DNA from: Dinoroseobacter sp.
Lineage (GTDB): Bacteria; Pseudomonadota; Alphaproteobacteria; Rhodobacterales; Rhodobacteraceae
Direction of reading: 5' to 3'
Assembly (NCBI GenBank): GCA_017643385.1
Contig: JAEPNN010000004.1
Span: 186,001 to 250,000 of the forward strand
DNA: 64,000 nt
Under the pieces are notes generated by a model. The model saw only the letters and a list, made by a program, of their open reading frames with translations, searched no databases and was not told the DNA's origin. This document shows positions 18,339-28,375 of this stretch, one piece after another. The position numbers and the translations under genes are program-made. Positions within the stretch are counted from its first letter, which is position 1. Every line of letters starts with the position of its first letter.

Positions 18339-19436
18339 TTAGTTCAAACGTTGCCCTGAGTCTGGTGCGAAGTAAGAAACTTTTCCAAGGTCAAACGCCA
18401 AACGCTGCATCTGACCTGGCTTCGCTGAGGTTTCAGCATGTAGTCGAGCAGTGACCTGCTTTCCGCCCATCTGCATGACCACAAATGTATCCGCACCCGC
18501 AGGCTCAACGATGTCGACCCTGCATTCGGCCTGTTGCGCGTCCTGGCTGGCCCGGAAATCAGGCTCTGCGATATCTTCCGGACGCACACCAATGATCACA
18601 TCTTCAGGTAGGTTGCGATTCTTCGCATCTGTCAAAATGATCGGCGCTCCGTCCTTCCGAGTAATCTCGATTTTCGTGCCCTCGCCGTTTGCTTTGGCCT
18701 TCGCGGGGATCAGGTTCATGGCCGGGTTGCCCATGAAATCCGCCACGAACAGGTTCGCCGGTCGGTTGTAAATCTCAGCCGGGCTGCCAATTTGTTGGAT
18801 CACACCGCCCTTCATGACGACAATCTTGGTGGCAAGCGTCATCGCCTCAATCTGATCGTGTGTCACATAAACCATCGACGCGCCAAGCCTCTGGTGCAGT
18901 TCCTTGATCTCTGTGCGCATCTCAACCCGGAGCTTGGCATCAAGGTTCGACAGCGGTTCGTCAAAGAGAAAGAGCTTTGGATCACGCACCAGCGCCCGTC
19001 CCATGGCTACGCGCTGCCGTTGTCCACCCGAAAGCTGACCTGGCCGACGTGACAAAAGCTGTTCGATCTGAAGTTGCTGGGCGACCTGTTTCAGCTTGGA
19101 ATCCTGCGTTGCCGCATCGACGCCGCGCACCTTCATACCAAAGGTGATATTCTTGGCCACACTCATCGTCGGATAAAGTGCGTAGGACTGAAACACCATA
19201 GCGATATCGCGATCTTTAGGGCTGACGTCGGTCATATTCTGCCCGTCGATATGAAGGCTGCCGCCGCTGATCGGCTCCAACCCTGCAATGCAGTTCAAAA
19301 GCGTAGATTTGCCGCAACCAGACGGCCCAACCAGCACAAGGAAATCACCGGAGTCGATTGAGACATTGATATCCTTCAGGATCTCGACTTGGCCGTAGTT
19401 CTTGTAAAGGTTCTTGATATCAAGAATGGGAGCCAT
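18339..19436 (-). CDS. Sugar ABC transporter ATP-binding protein (UgpC/MalK/SmoK type)
   Basis: A 365-residue ATPase of the CUT1 family. Walker A is GPSGCGKST, the signature LSGGQRQRVAMGRALVRDP, Walker B LFLFDEPLSNLDA and the switch histidine THDQIEAMTLA. The C-terminal 120 residues are the TOBE/MalK regulatory domain (IIGVRPEDI). It energises the two permeases encoded just upstream; the gap is 4 bases. In this family one ATPase can serve several transporters. Confidence 0.92.
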   Translation of the reverse strand: MAPILDIKNLYKNYGQVEILKDINVSIDSGDFLVLVGPSGCGKSTLLNCIAGLEPISGGSLHIDGQNMTDVSPKDRDIAMVFQSYALYPTMSVAKNITFGMKVRGVDAATQDSKLKQVAQQLQIEQLLSRRPGQLSGGQRQRVAMGRALVRDPKLFLFDEPLSNLDAKLRVEMRTEIKELHQRLGASMVYVTHDQIEAMTLATKIVVMKGGVIQQIGSPAEIYNRPANLFVADFMGNPAMNLIPAKAKANGEGTKIEITRKDGAPIILTDAKNRNLPEDVIIGVRPEDIAEPDFRASQDAQQAECRVDIVEPAGADTFVVMQMGGKQVTARLHAETSAKPGQMQRLAFDLGKVSYFAPDSGQRLN

Positions 19437-19440
19437 GGGT

Positions 19441-20334
19441 TTATCCTTTCACTGACCCGGCGGTCAGGCCGCGGATGAAATATTTGCCGGCGACGACGTA
19501 AACGAGAAGTGTAGGCAGCGCCGCGATGATAGCGGTGGCCATGTCCACGTTGTATTCCTTCACACCGGTGGTCGAATTGACAATGTTATTGAGCGCCACC
19601 GTAATCGGCTGTGTTCCAGCCTGGCTGAATGAGACCCCGAAAAGGAAATCGTTCCAAATCTGGGTGAACTGCCAAATCACGGTGACAACTATGATCGGTA
19701 AGGAGAGTGGCAGGAAGATCGACCAAAAGATGCGGAAAAACCCAGCACCGTCCACCTTTGCAGCCTTGGTTAATTCCGATGGGATCGACACGTAGTAGTT
19801 ACGGAAGAAGAGTGTCGTGAACCCAAGGCCATAGATTACGTGGACAAAAATTAGTCCCGGGATCGTTCCAGCCACGCCCATCAGCCCTAGAACGCGGGCC
19901 ATGGGCAACAATACCACCTGGAACGGAATGAAGCACCCGAAAAGCAATGCCGCAAAGAAAAGGTTCGAGCCGCGGAATTGCCATTGCGCGACCACATACC
20001 CGTTCAAAGCTCCGATCAGCGTCGAGATCATAACGGCAGGTACTGCGATCAGGACCGAATTCCAGAAGAACGGACGTACGCCCTCGCACTGGATCCCTGT
20101 ACAGGCCGTGGCCCATGCAGTTTTCCAAGCGTCGAAAGTGACTTCACGCGGCAAAGAAATTAGATCACCAGTCCGGATTTCTTCCAGACTTTTCAGTGAC
20201 GTTGTGATCATCACGAAAAGTGGCATCAGGTAGTAAAGCGCAAACAGACCAAGGGCTATGTAGAGAAGCCATCGCAGTGCGACCTTGCCGATACGGCTTT
20301 GGCCGCGCGCGGTAGACATTGCAAGATCAGTCAT
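19441..20334 (-). CDS. Sugar ABC transporter permease (MalG type)
   Basis: A 297-residue membrane protein with six predicted helices. The EAA loop reads SIPSELTKAAKVDGAGFFRI followed by FLPLSLPII, the standard ATPase contact. An extra extracytoplasmic segment with two cysteines (ACTGIQCEG, about residues 78-88) is a feature I associate with glucose/mannose-type CUT1 permeases. Its start overlaps the stop of the other permease by 8 bases, and the ATPase follows after 4 bases. Confidence 0.9.
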   Translation of the reverse strand: MTDLAMSTARGQSRIGKVALRWLLYIALGLFALYYLMPLFVMITTSLKSLEEIRTGDLISLPREVTFDAWKTAWATACTGIQCEGVRPFFWNSVLIAVPAVMISTLIGALNGYVVAQWQFRGSNLFFAALLFGCFIPFQVVLLPMARVLGLMGVAGTIPGLIFVHVIYGLGFTTLFFRNYYVSIPSELTKAAKVDGAGFFRIFWSIFLPLSLPIIVVTVIWQFTQIWNDFLFGVSFSQAGTQPITVALNNIVNSTTGVKEYNVDMATAIIAALPTLLVYVVAGKYFIRGLTAGSVKG

Positions 20335-21199
20335 TTTTCGCCCTCAGTTCGGAATACAGGTAGGGCACGACGATGGTGAACACGACGGCCATCATGATCA
20401 TCGCCGAACTTGCTGCCTGACCAATGTCGCCACGAGAAAACGCCATCGCGTACATATACGTGGCGGGCAAATCTGAGGCGAAGCCGGGGCCGCCACCCGT
20501 AAGCGCGATAACGAGGTCAAAGCTTTTGATCGCAAGGTGCGACAACACGATGAAGGCCGAGAGAAAAATCGGTGCCATCGAAGGGATGATGATCGCGGTA
20601 TATACCCGCCATGTCGGGATGCCATCGACCTGCGCAGCGCGAATAATTTCGGTATCGACGGAACGAAGTCCGGCCAGAAACAGCGCCATCACGAAGCCAG
20701 AGCTTTGCCAGATGGCTGCAATCACGATCGTGTAAATTGCCATGTTCGGGTTCACCAGCCAATCGAAAGTGAAACTCTCGAACCCCCAGCCCTTTACCGT
20801 GGCTTCGATACCCAGGCCAGGATTAAGGATCCACTTCCAAGCCGTCCCGGTCACAATCATCGAAAGCGCCATTGGATAGAGATAGATAGTACGGATGGCG
20901 CCCTCGGTCCGGATGTTCTGGTCCAGAAGGATCGCCAAAAGCAGCCCAAGGATCATCGAGATAACAATGAAAAGCGCGCCGAATATGAAAAGGTTGTTCA
21001 TGGCGACATCCCAGCGGGGCGCGGCGAACAGTCGCTCGTATTGGATGAACCCGTGAATATCATATTTCGGGAGCAGTTTTGACCGTGTCAGGGATACCCA
21101 GGCGGTCCATCCGATGAAGCCGTAAACAAAGATAAGAACGGCGATAAAGGATGGCGCAAGGACAACCTTCGGCAGGTGATCTTCAAGCCATTTTGTCAT
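20327..21199 (-). CDS. Sugar ABC transporter permease (MalF type)
   Basis: About 290 residues with six helices. The EAA-like loop is TEIIRAAQVDGIPTWRVYT followed by IIPSMAPIF. The start at 21199 has GGAAGA in the right place; the frame extends nine codons upstream without a ribosome site. It lies 64 bases after the binding-protein gene, and that gap holds a strong hairpin. Confidence 0.9.
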   Translation of the reverse strand: MTKWLEDHLPKVVLAPSFIAVLIFVYGFIGWTAWVSLTRSKLLPKYDIHGFIQYERLFAAPRWDVAMNNLFIFGALFIVISMILGLLLAILLDQNIRTEGAIRTIYLYPMALSMIVTGTAWKWILNPGLGIEATVKGWGFESFTFDWLVNPNMAIYTIVIAAIWQSSGFVMALFLAGLRSVDTEIIRAAQVDGIPTWRVYTAIIIPSMAPIFLSAFIVLSHLAIKSFDLVIALTGGGPGFASDLPATYMYAMAFSRGDIGQAASSAMIMMAVVFTIVVPYLYSELRAKND

Positions 21200-21215
21200 G
21201 GGATCTTCCAGTATA

Positions 21216-21249
21216 GCTGCCCGCACAACAGTATCGGAGTGCGGGCAGC
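21216..21249 (-). promoter_or_regulatory. Intercistronic hairpin between binding protein and permease genes
   Basis: gctgcccgcac (21216-21226) pairs with gtgcgggcagc (21239-21249), 11 bp, with no T run on either side. Such hairpins after binding-protein genes commonly stabilise the upstream mRNA, so more binding protein than permease is made. Confidence 0.6.
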
Positions 21250-21263
21250 AGGTTGCTCAAGTA

Positions 21264-22508
21264 TTAGAGGCTGTTTGCAATGGCTGTCGCCAGCTGCTGG
21301 ACCGCTTCATCAGACGACATGTCGGAGTTGAAGTGCGAGGTCACAACGTCGGTGATCGCACCGGACTGTGCGCCGCGCAGCGCCATACCGTGTGCGTAGC
21401 TTGGCAGAAGCGAACCACCTTCAGAAGACGCAGCCATATCCTCAGCAGAGAGATGCGCACAGCTGTCAAATTCATCCAGAGCCACGTCTACACGTGCAGG
21501 GATCGAGCCTTTGTTCAGGTTGAACACTTTCTGGAAGCTCTGACCAACAATCAGCTTGGCCAGAAGCGCCTGACCTGCCTGGTTGTCTTCGCCGTCAACG
21601 TCGAACATTGCAAAGCTATCAACGTTGTAGAGGAAGCCCTCACCTGGAACGGATGCACAAAGGAAATCTTCACCTGGCGCTTTGCCTGCGGCGAGGAATT
21701 CACCCTTTGCCCAGTCACCCATGATCTGGAAAGCGGCTTCGCCGTTCATGACCATCGCGGTTGCGAGGTTCCAGTCGCGACCTGGGAAGTTCGGGTCAAC
21801 AAACCCGCGCAGGGTGCGCATCTGGTCAAAGACCGACTTCATTGCGTCCGATGTAAGGGTCGCTTCGTCCAGTTCGACAAAGGCCTTGCGGAAACCGTCA
21901 GCGCCGAGAATGCCAAGGGCAACGGCTTCAAAAACAGTTGCGTCCTGCCATGCCTGACCACCATGTGCGAGCGGGATGATACCTGCGCCCTGCAGCTTTT
22001 CGGCTGCCGCGTTGAACTCGTCCCACGTTGTTGGCATTGCGATGCCGTTGGCTTCGAGCACATCCGCATTTGCCCAGATCCAGTCTACGCGGTGGACGTT
22101 CACAGGTGCTGCACACCAGCTGCCTTCACACTGCATGTGACCCGCGATCGATGCAGGCAGCACATCTGCCCAGCCTTCGGCTTCTGCGACTGCCGAAATA
22201 TCAGCAAGCACACCCTCTTCGTACCATTCCTGAATTGCAGGGCCTTTCAACTGAACGGCCGTTGGCGCGTTGCCCGCCAGAACGCGTGCACGCAGTGCGC
22301 TCATCGCAGCGTCGCCGCCACCACCAGCAACAGGCATGTCGGTCCAGGTTCCGCCATTGTCTGCGAATTCCTGCTGCAGCACGGCTACGGAACGCGCTTC
22401 GCCGCCCGAAGTCCACCAGTGCAGAACTTCAGCTTTGGGTTCAGCCACAACGACGTTGGCCGACATGAGGGCAACTGCGGATACAGCGCCAAACACATAA
22501 TTTTTCAT
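21264..22508 (-). CDS. Sugar ABC transporter substrate-binding protein (glucose/mannose type)
   Basis: A 414-residue periplasmic protein. The signal peptide MKNYVFGAVSAVALMSANVV ends near VVA-EP. The mature start EVLHWWTSGGEARSVAVLQQ and later APVNVHRVDWIWANADVLEA and FQIMGDWAKGEF match family-1 binding proteins for glucose or mannose. Four cysteines are present in two likely pairs. GGGAGGAA precedes the ATG. It is the first gene of the transporter operon and faces a divergent two-component system. Specificity is inferred from resemblance only. Confidence 0.88.
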   Translation of the reverse strand: MKNYVFGAVSAVALMSANVVVAEPKAEVLHWWTSGGEARSVAVLQQEFADNGGTWTDMPVAGGGGDAAMSALRARVLAGNAPTAVQLKGPAIQEWYEEGVLADISAVAEAEGWADVLPASIAGHMQCEGSWCAAPVNVHRVDWIWANADVLEANGIAMPTTWDEFNAAAEKLQGAGIIPLAHGGQAWQDATVFEAVALGILGADGFRKAFVELDEATLTSDAMKSVFDQMRTLRGFVDPNFPGRDWNLATAMVMNGEAAFQIMGDWAKGEFLAAGKAPGEDFLCASVPGEGFLYNVDSFAMFDVDGEDNQAGQALLAKLIVGQSFQKVFNLNKGSIPARVDVALDEFDSCAHLSAEDMAASSEGGSLLPSYAHGMALRGAQSGAITDVVTSHFNSDMSSDEAVQQLATAIANSL

Positions 22509-22748
22509 CTTGGGTTCCTCCCGAATGGGTTTCAGAACCGGCTTTTTATGACATCCGGTTCAAGTGAAGCGTTTGTGGACGCGCGATCGCCAGCCATGCA
22601 ACGGCTGCAATGCAGCTATTCCGATACAAGGTTCAGATTTCCACCTGATCTGTTACCAAGTGTTACGCGGCCATTGCTTTTGTTGCACATTGTTACATAC
22701 GTCGGTGACAAAGCACTACATGAATGGCGAAGCCAGCTTGAGGTTGCC

Positions 22749-23486
22749 ATGTCGATTCCTCGAATACTCGTTGTCGATGACGACTATGAACTGCGGCAGA
22801 TGCTGACACAGTTTCTCCAGCAGAATGGGTGCATTGCACTGCCGGCTACGGGTGAGTCCGATGTTCGTCGACACTTGGCCACAGGTCGCATCGACTTAAT
22901 CCTCTTGGACGTGATGCTAGGCGATGAAAACGGTGTCGAGATTTGTTCGCGTCTTCGCTCGGATCAGGCAGTCCCGATTATCATGATTTCCGCCTTGTCC
23001 GCAGACAGCGACCGCATGGCCGGTTATGCTGTCGGCGCAGACGACTATATTGCGAAACCATTCAACACCGAACTTTTGCTGGCGCGCGTGCGTGCCGTAC
23101 TTGCGCGCGCGCGTCGCACATCTTCTTTGGCACATCGGCGGCGCATGTCGACTTTCCGCTTTTCTGGTTGGGTCTACGACTCCAAAAAGGAAGAGGTTTT
23201 GTCACCCGCTGGATACCAGGTTTCACTTTCGCGCCGCGAGACAACTCTATTACAAGCGTTTCTGGCCAACCCGCACATACCTCTGACCCGACAAGAAATC
23301 GCTGAGGCTCTGGATGTAACGGGTGAAGGCGAAACTGCTACAGACGCTCAGGGGCGCGCGATTGATGTTCTGGTCGGCCGCTTACGCGCAAAGATCGAAA
23401 AAGATCCTAAGAACCCCGACATGCTGCGCACCGAACGCGGGGTCGGATACGTACTTGCGGTTGACGTCGTGACAGAGGAAGACTGA
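22749..23486 (+). CDS. OmpR-family response regulator
   Basis: 245 residues. The receiver domain (about 1-120) starts IPRILVVDDDYELRQML, with the phosphorylated aspartate in LILLDVMLGDENG and the conserved lysine in DDYIAKPFN. The C-terminal winged helix ends LRTERGVGYVLA, typical of OmpR/PhoB DNA-binding domains. The frame is open far upstream, but the ATG at 22749 has GAGG before it and starts the domain. It overlaps the kinase gene by one base (TGATG). Divergent placement suggests control of the sugar transporter, as GltR does for glucose uptake in pseudomonads (inference). Confidence 0.92.
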   Translation: MSIPRILVVDDDYELRQMLTQFLQQNGCIALPATGESDVRRHLATGRIDLILLDVMLGDENGVEICSRLRSDQAVPIIMISALSADSDRMAGYAVGADDYIAKPFNTELLLARVRAVLARARRTSSLAHRRRMSTFRFSGWVYDSKKEEVLSPAGYQVSLSRRETTLLQAFLANPHIPLTRQEIAEALDVTGEGETATDAQGRAIDVLVGRLRAKIEKDPKNPDMLRTERGVGYVLAVDVVTEED

Positions 23487-24925
23487 TGCGCAGTCTGCGC
23501 GTTGGGGGCGTCGCTTTGGTTTTGGTGGCATTCCTGCTTGGACTTGTCGCTTCTGCAATATGGTCCGGGTCAAATGCACGCTGGTCGGCACATCTCGACC
23601 ACGCAAGATTCACCGGCGCCGTTCTTTATGACAGCCTGCGCAGTGGCGGTGGGTCTCCGCCGGGCGTGGAATTTACCATATTGAGCGCCAAGGACAGGGA
23701 ACTGGCGGAACAAGGTCAGTTCGAAACCATTTCTGGCGCTCCGCGGCCTGCACTTTTGACCAACCTATCGATCCGGGCCGATCAAAGTTTCGAAAGCGTC
23801 ACATCGCCACTGACGCTTGCGATCCTGTCCGCTGACTTGCGATATCCACTGGCGGGCGTCTCAGTGCGGCCAGGGCAAACACCCGCTGAAACGCTCGGTG
23901 CTCTCACCGAACTGCTCGCGTCCTACTGCAGCGAGCCTGTCGTTATCGCCAAGCCCGGAGACAAGCCGTGGATCAGGATCGACGGATCAGATGTATGGAA
24001 CTGTTCGGCGGCACCAACAGATTACCGACTTCTAGCCGCGGGGCTCGCGTTGGTCGCAGTGGGAATGCTGGTTACCATTGTTATGAACAGTTCAGCTCAA
24101 TTTCTAGATTTTGCGCAAACCCTTCTTGATAGAAACCGCATTGGCGGCCCGGCGTCCTACGAAACTGATGGACTTGAGGAATTACGAGGCATCGTATCTG
24201 CGGTGAACAGCTATATCGCTGTCGAACGCGATAGGCTTGCGCAGCGTGTTGCAGTGCTATCTGGCGTCAGCCACGATCTGGGAACGCCTGCAACGCGGCT
24301 GAAATTGCGTACAGCGCTTATTCCTGATGAGGAACTGCGCACCAAACTGGAAACTGATATCGACGCTATGATCGGGATCATTGAAAGCGTCCTAACATAT
24401 ACGCAGGCAGAACTTGATGCCGAAGCATCACGCCGTATTTCGCTAACATCCTTGATCGAGTCCATCGTTGCCGACTACCAGGACGTGGGAAGTCCGGTCG
24501 AATTCCAAGGCGCTGAACAGGTCACTGTACATGGCGGTCAATCGCTTTTCATGTCTCGCAGGGGAACCGGGCTGTTACCAGCGGACGACAAGATGATCGT
24601 CACCGCGCGACCTGTTGCACTTGGTCGCGCTGTTTCCAACCTCATCGACAATGCACTGAAGTACGGACGCCGCGCTAAAATTGGGCTTGAGAGCGACGCC
24701 GACAATGCCGTCATCACAGTGGAGGATGAAGGTGCCAGTATCACCGTTCAGGATATTGAGGAACTAATGGCCCCGTTCAAGCGCGGCAGCAACACCAAGA
24801 TGATCGGAGGCCATGGTTTAGGATTAACCATCGTCTCAACCATTGCGAACATGCATGGTGGAACCCTGACGTTCGAGCCCGGTGCAAACGGGTTATTGGC
24901 TAAAATCACGATACAAAGGTACTAA
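23486..24925 (+). CDS. Sensor histidine kinase
   Basis: A 479-residue inner-membrane kinase. There is one helix near residues 7-29, a periplasmic sensor of about 145 residues and a second helix near 178-200. A linker leads to the H box LSGVSHDLGTPATRLKLR, the N box NLIDNALKYG and a G box GHGLGLTIVSTIANMHGG. The D box is partly degraded (EDEGASITVQDIEELMAPFKRG). The periplasmic domain with two cysteines (SYCSEP, WNCSAA) probably senses a sugar or its binding protein (inference). It is translated with the response regulator. Confidence 0.92.
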   Translation: MRSLRVGGVALVLVAFLLGLVASAIWSGSNARWSAHLDHARFTGAVLYDSLRSGGGSPPGVEFTILSAKDRELAEQGQFETISGAPRPALLTNLSIRADQSFESVTSPLTLAILSADLRYPLAGVSVRPGQTPAETLGALTELLASYCSEPVVIAKPGDKPWIRIDGSDVWNCSAAPTDYRLLAAGLALVAVGMLVTIVMNSSAQFLDFAQTLLDRNRIGGPASYETDGLEELRGIVSAVNSYIAVERDRLAQRVAVLSGVSHDLGTPATRLKLRTALIPDEELRTKLETDIDAMIGIIESVLTYTQAELDAEASRRISLTSLIESIVADYQDVGSPVEFQGAEQVTVHGGQSLFMSRRGTGLLPADDKMIVTARPVALGRAVSNLIDNALKYGRRAKIGLESDADNAVITVEDEGASITVQDIEELMAPFKRGSNTKMIGGHGLGLTIVSTIANMHGGTLTFEPGANGLLAKITIQRY

Positions 24926-25059
24926 CTGGTCTCCGCATTTCACGGATACCGCCGCAAATTCTGTTGGCTCGTATTTTCTGCCGTCGCCAGCCATTTTTTC
25001 AGTCTGATGGGTACTCTGACATCCCGTTTTTAACGTCAGTCAACTTTACCACCTTCATT

Positions 25060-25467
25060 TCACCCACCCTCAGGCAAGTCAGCTTTACCGGCCAAATCAC
25101 TGAGGATCGGACAATCGGGGCGATCGTCACCATGGCATGACCTGACCAGATGCGAGAGTGTCTCGCGCATCGACTGAAGCTGCGCAATCTTGTCATCAAT
25201 CGCGGTCAGGTGTTCTTCAGCCACCGCTTTGACCTGAGCACTTTCCCGGCTTTCATCCTCATAGAGGCCCAGAAGAATTCGGCAGTCCTTGATGGAAAAC
25301 CCAAGCGCACGAGCGCGACCAAGGAACGCCAGTTTGTGCAGATCAGTTTCGCGAAAGTCCCGATATCCGTTGCCACTGCGTTGAGGACGCACCAGATCGA
25401 TTTCCTCATAGTAACGGATAGTCTTTGGCGGGATGCCAGAACGTTCTGCGACTTCTCCTATGTTCAT
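25060..25467 (-). CDS. cueR: Copper-responsive MerR-family regulator
   Basis: About 135 residues. The N-terminal helix-turn-helix is MNIGEVAERSGIPPKTIRYY, followed by LVRPQRSGNGYRDF and a dimerisation helix. Near the C-terminus CHGDDRPDC gives the two metal-binding cysteines eight positions apart, as in CueR, which separates it from zinc or mercury sensors. The ATG at 25467 begins the domain. It lies 13 bases after copA on the same strand, so it is probably both activator and member of its own operon. The binding site is at the copA promoter. Confidence 0.9.
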   Translation of the reverse strand: MNIGEVAERSGIPPKTIRYYEEIDLVRPQRSGNGYRDFRETDLHKLAFLGRARALGFSIKDCRILLGLYEDESRESAQVKAVAEEHLTAIDDKIAQLQSMRETLSHLVRSCHGDDRPDCPILSDLAGKADLPEGG

Positions 25468-25480
25468 GGTGAAAAGCCTC

Positions 25481-27991
25481 CTATTCCGCTGGTTGGGTCC
25501 GGGTTTTGGGGACAGGACTGTTGTCCACAGGTCGTTCATGCATTGTAGGCGCGATGCGGCGTAGGCGTAGGGCATTGGTCAGAACCGATACAGATGACAG
25601 CGCCATGGCACTTGCCGCAAAGACCGGCGAAAGCAACAGTCCGAATGCGGGATAAAGAACGCCTGCAGCCACCGGGATCAGCGCCACGTTGTATCCAAAC
25701 GCCCAAACGAGATTTTGCCGGATATTCGCCATGGTCCGCTTGGACACTTCAACAGCATTCACGACACCGCGCAGATCGCCTGACATGAGAACCACATCTG
25801 CGGACTCGATCGCGACATCGGTACCGGTGCCGATCGCAAGACCAACATCGGCATGCGCCAGTGCTGGCGCATCATTGATCCCATCGCCCACGAAAGCGAT
25901 CTTGCGTCCCCCTGCCCTTAGATCATCAAGCGCCGCGACCTTTCCGTCTGGCAAGACCCCGGCGATCACATGGTCTATCCCGGTTTCGCGTGCGATGGCC
26001 TCGGCCGTTTCCTGCTTGTCGCCTGTGATCATGGCAACCTGAAAGCCCCTATCATGCAACGCAGAGATAGCTGCTCGGCTTGCAGATTTCACCGGATCGG
26101 CGACCGCAATCACCGCAGCCAAACGGCCATCAATAGCGGCAAAAAGTGCAGTACGGCCACGTCCGGCCAGCTCTTTTTCGGTATCGACAAGAGCGCCGAT
26201 GTCGACATTCTCGCCGATCATGTAGCGGTCTGCGCCGACCATGACCTCCTGCCCTTTGACCATCGCCACAACCCCAAAGCCAGTGACAGACCGAAAGCCA
26301 GAGGCCGATGGCACCGCGATGCCCTGACTGCGCGCACCACGCGTGATGGCTTCAGCGATAGGGTGCTCTGACTGCGCCTCAACCGCGGCAATCAGAGCGA
26401 GAACGACATCGCGTTCAAAGCCATCGGCGACAATCACATCCGTCAGAGCCGGTCTGCCCTCGGTCACTGTCCCGGTCTTGTCCAGCGCTATGACATCAAC
26501 GTTCGAGAGTTCCTGAAGAGCATCCCCTTTTCGGAACAGGACACCTATTTCGGCTGCCCGGCCTGTTCCGACCATGATCGACGTTGGCGTCGCCAGACCC
26601 ATGGCGCATGGGCACGCTATGATCAGAACCGACACCCCTGCAACAAGCGCGAAGGTCAGTGCGGGGTCCGGGCCTATCACAAACCAGACCAACACCGTCA
26701 TTATTGCCAACGCCATGACGGCAGGCACGAACCATAAGGTGACCCGATCCACGAGACCCTGAATAGGCAGCTTGGCGCCCTGCGCTTCTTCGACCATGCG
26801 GATGATTTGCGCTAGTGCGGTATCCGCACCAACGCGAGATGCCCGAAAGGTCAGGCTGCCCGTGCCGTTCACCGTACCCCCAGTGACCAAGGCCCCAACG
26901 GCTTTGGAAACAGGTATAGGTTCGCCGGTGATCATGCTTTCGTCGACATGGCTTGATCCCTCAACGACCTCTCCATCGACCGGAATGCGTTCGCCCGGAC
27001 GCACAAGGATCGTATCGCCACGCTTGAGTACGTCGACGTCGACTTCGACGGGCTCTTCGTCGCGCAGAACGATTGCATTGCGCACCTGAAGTCCCAATAG
27101 AGATTGGATCGCAGCACCTGTCCGCCCCTTGGCAGCTGCCTCAAGCCAGCGTCCGATCAGAATGAGCACCACGATAACCGCCGCCGCTTCGAAATAGACT
27201 GCTCGAACGCCTTCAGGCAGGAGACCGGGCAGAAAGGTGGCGATAACCGAATAGCTCCAGGCCGCACCCGTTCCGACGGCAACGAGGCTTTTCATATCCG
27301 GCGAAGCGCGGAGAAGTGCGGGAATGCCCTTGGAGAAGAAATGCCGACCAGGGCCAAACAAAACAATCGTCGCAAGAACGAACTGGATAACCCATGATGT
27401 CTGGGTCCCGATCACCTCAGCGATGGCCATATGAAACGCAGGTATCAGATGCGATCCCATCTCCAGAACGAAGACAGGCAGGGTCAACGCTGCCGCCAGA
27501 ATCACACTGCGACGCAAGGCGTCCGCTTCTTCGGCCTTGCGTTCAACGCGGGACTGGCTGGCGTTGGCTTCGGCAACCTCCGCCGGGTAACCGATCGCGG
27601 CAGAGGCAGCCATCAAGTCCGTCGGCATATTCGCACCTTCAAGATACTCAACCACCGCAGTTTCTGCCGCAAGGTTCACTGTGACCGACAGAACACCCGG
27701 GACATCCGCGAGCGCCTTGTCGACCCGCCCGACACAAGACGCACAAGACATCGATCCGATATTCAGGGTGACGCGTGTTGTGCGCACCGGATATCCCAGT
27801 TTGTCGAGCGCCTGCACCACATCCTTCAAACGCTCGGGTGCATCGACCGACAATCGTGCCTGCTCAGACGCAAGGTTTATCGAAACATCCGCAACACCCG
27901 GCAGCCCCGAAAGAGTTTTTTCGACCCGTCCGACGCATGACGCGCAAGACATGCCTTGGATGCCGATACGCGTGCGGCTGTTGTGGCGCAT
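25481..27991 (-). CDS. copA: Copper-exporting P1B-type ATPase
   Basis: About 836 residues. Two heavy-metal-binding domains each carry MSCASC (near residues 14 and 83). Eight membrane helices follow, with the intramembrane CPC motif in [11 protein letters not shown], phosphorylation site [18 protein letters not shown] and hinge [16 protein letters not shown]. It pumps Cu(I) out of the cytoplasm. I place the start at the ATG at 27991: GGAGGG lies seven bases upstream. An in-frame ATG at 28021 overlaps the -10 box of the CueR promoter and therefore would not be in the mRNA. Confidence 0.93.
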   Translation of the reverse strand: MRHNSRTRIGIQGMSCASCVGRVEKTLSGLPGVADVSINLASEQARLSVDAPERLKDVVQALDKLGYPVRTTRVTLNIGSMSCASCVGRVDKALADVPGVLSVTVNLAAETAVVEYLEGANMPTDLMAASAAIGYPAEVAEANASQSRVERKAEEADALRRSVILAAALTLPVFVLEMGSHLIPAFHMAIAEVIGTQTSWVIQFVLATIVLFGPGRHFFSKGIPALLRASPDMKSLVAVGTGAAWSYSVIATFLPGLLPEGVRAVYFEAAAVIVVLILIGRWLEAAAKGRTGAAIQSLLGLQVRNAIVLRDEEPVEVDVDVLKRGDTILVRPGERIPVDGEVVEGSSHVDESMITGEPIPVSKAVGALVTGGTVNGTGSLTFRASRVGADTALAQIIRMVEEAQGAKLPIQGLVDRVTLWFVPAVMALAIMTVLVWFVIGPDPALTFALVAGVSVLIIACPCAMGLATPTSIMVGTGRAAEIGVLFRKGDALQELSNVDVIALDKTGTVTEGRPALTDVIVADGFERDVVLALIAAVEAQSEHPIAEAITRGARSQGIAVPSASGFRSVTGFGVVAMVKGQEVMVGADRYMIGENVDIGALVDTEKELAGRGRTALFAAIDGRLAAVIAVADPVKSASRAAISALHDRGFQVAMITGDKQETAEAIARETGIDHVIAGVLPDGKVAALDDLRAGGRKIAFVGDGINDAPALAHADVGLAIGTGTDVAIESADVVLMSGDLRGVVNAVEVSKRTMANIRQNLVWAFGYNVALIPVAAGVLYPAFGLLLSPVFAASAMALSSVSVLTNALRLRRIAPTMHERPVDNSPVPKTRTQPAE

Positions 27992-28018
27992 GCCGAAACC
28001 CTCCAACTGAATTCCTTT

Positions 28019-28049
28019 CATATAAGGCTTCCAGTCACTGGAGGCTCAA
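28019..28049 (-). promoter_or_regulatory. CueR-type promoter and operator of copA-cueR
   Basis: On the minus strand TTGAGC (-35, 28044-28049) and TATATG (-10, 28019-28024) are separated by 19 bases holding the dyad CCTCCAGTGACTGGAAG. The long spacer with a CTTCCAGT..ACTGGAAG-like dyad is the hallmark of MerR/CueR promoters. Transcription should start near 28012. Confidence 0.8.
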
Positions 28050-28375
28050 TAGGCAAGAGCTATTTTTTTGTTCCAACGACGCAGGATCGAGTGTCCAACG
28101 ACACAAAAACCTACCTGATACTGGGAAGTTTTTACGTAAATGCACCGGTACAGCCAGAACTGTACCACTACACCGATCGCGAATTGCTGATTTGAGAAAC
28201 TACAGCGACGAAAGCGAACAGGAAAAACGTCCTCCAAAACATGCATCGGTCAGATGTTGCTGTGTGCCGCCAAGACGCAGGTTTGCTGCGTCTATAGGAT
28301 CGTCTGGAGCACTAAAACTCCCCTCAGCCTCATGGTTTTCGCCTTTCATTCAGGACGGCCTCGGCAGGGTTTCTC
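28050..28375. other. Intergenic region with no gene seen
   Basis: Frames here are short and lack ribosome sites. The only pattern noticed is a short direct repeat, tccaacgac at about 28072 and 28094. The region separates the copA promoter from the convergent end of the DUF1295 gene. Confidence 0.4.

Noticed and set aside
21198-22748. Long plus-strand open frame joined to the response regulator
   Set aside because: It is antisense to the sugar-binding protein gene and lacks domain features; the regulator starts at 22749 with its own ribosome site.
24999-25060. Short peptide frame after cueR (MKVVKLTDVKNGMSEYPSD)
   Set aside because: A start is present, but 19 codons are too few to support coding; a weak ctgac/gtcag hairpin fits the end of a transcript better.
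28021-28021. ATG at 28021 as the start of copA
   Set aside because: It lies in the -10 box of the CueR promoter; the ATG at 27991 has a proper ribosome site.
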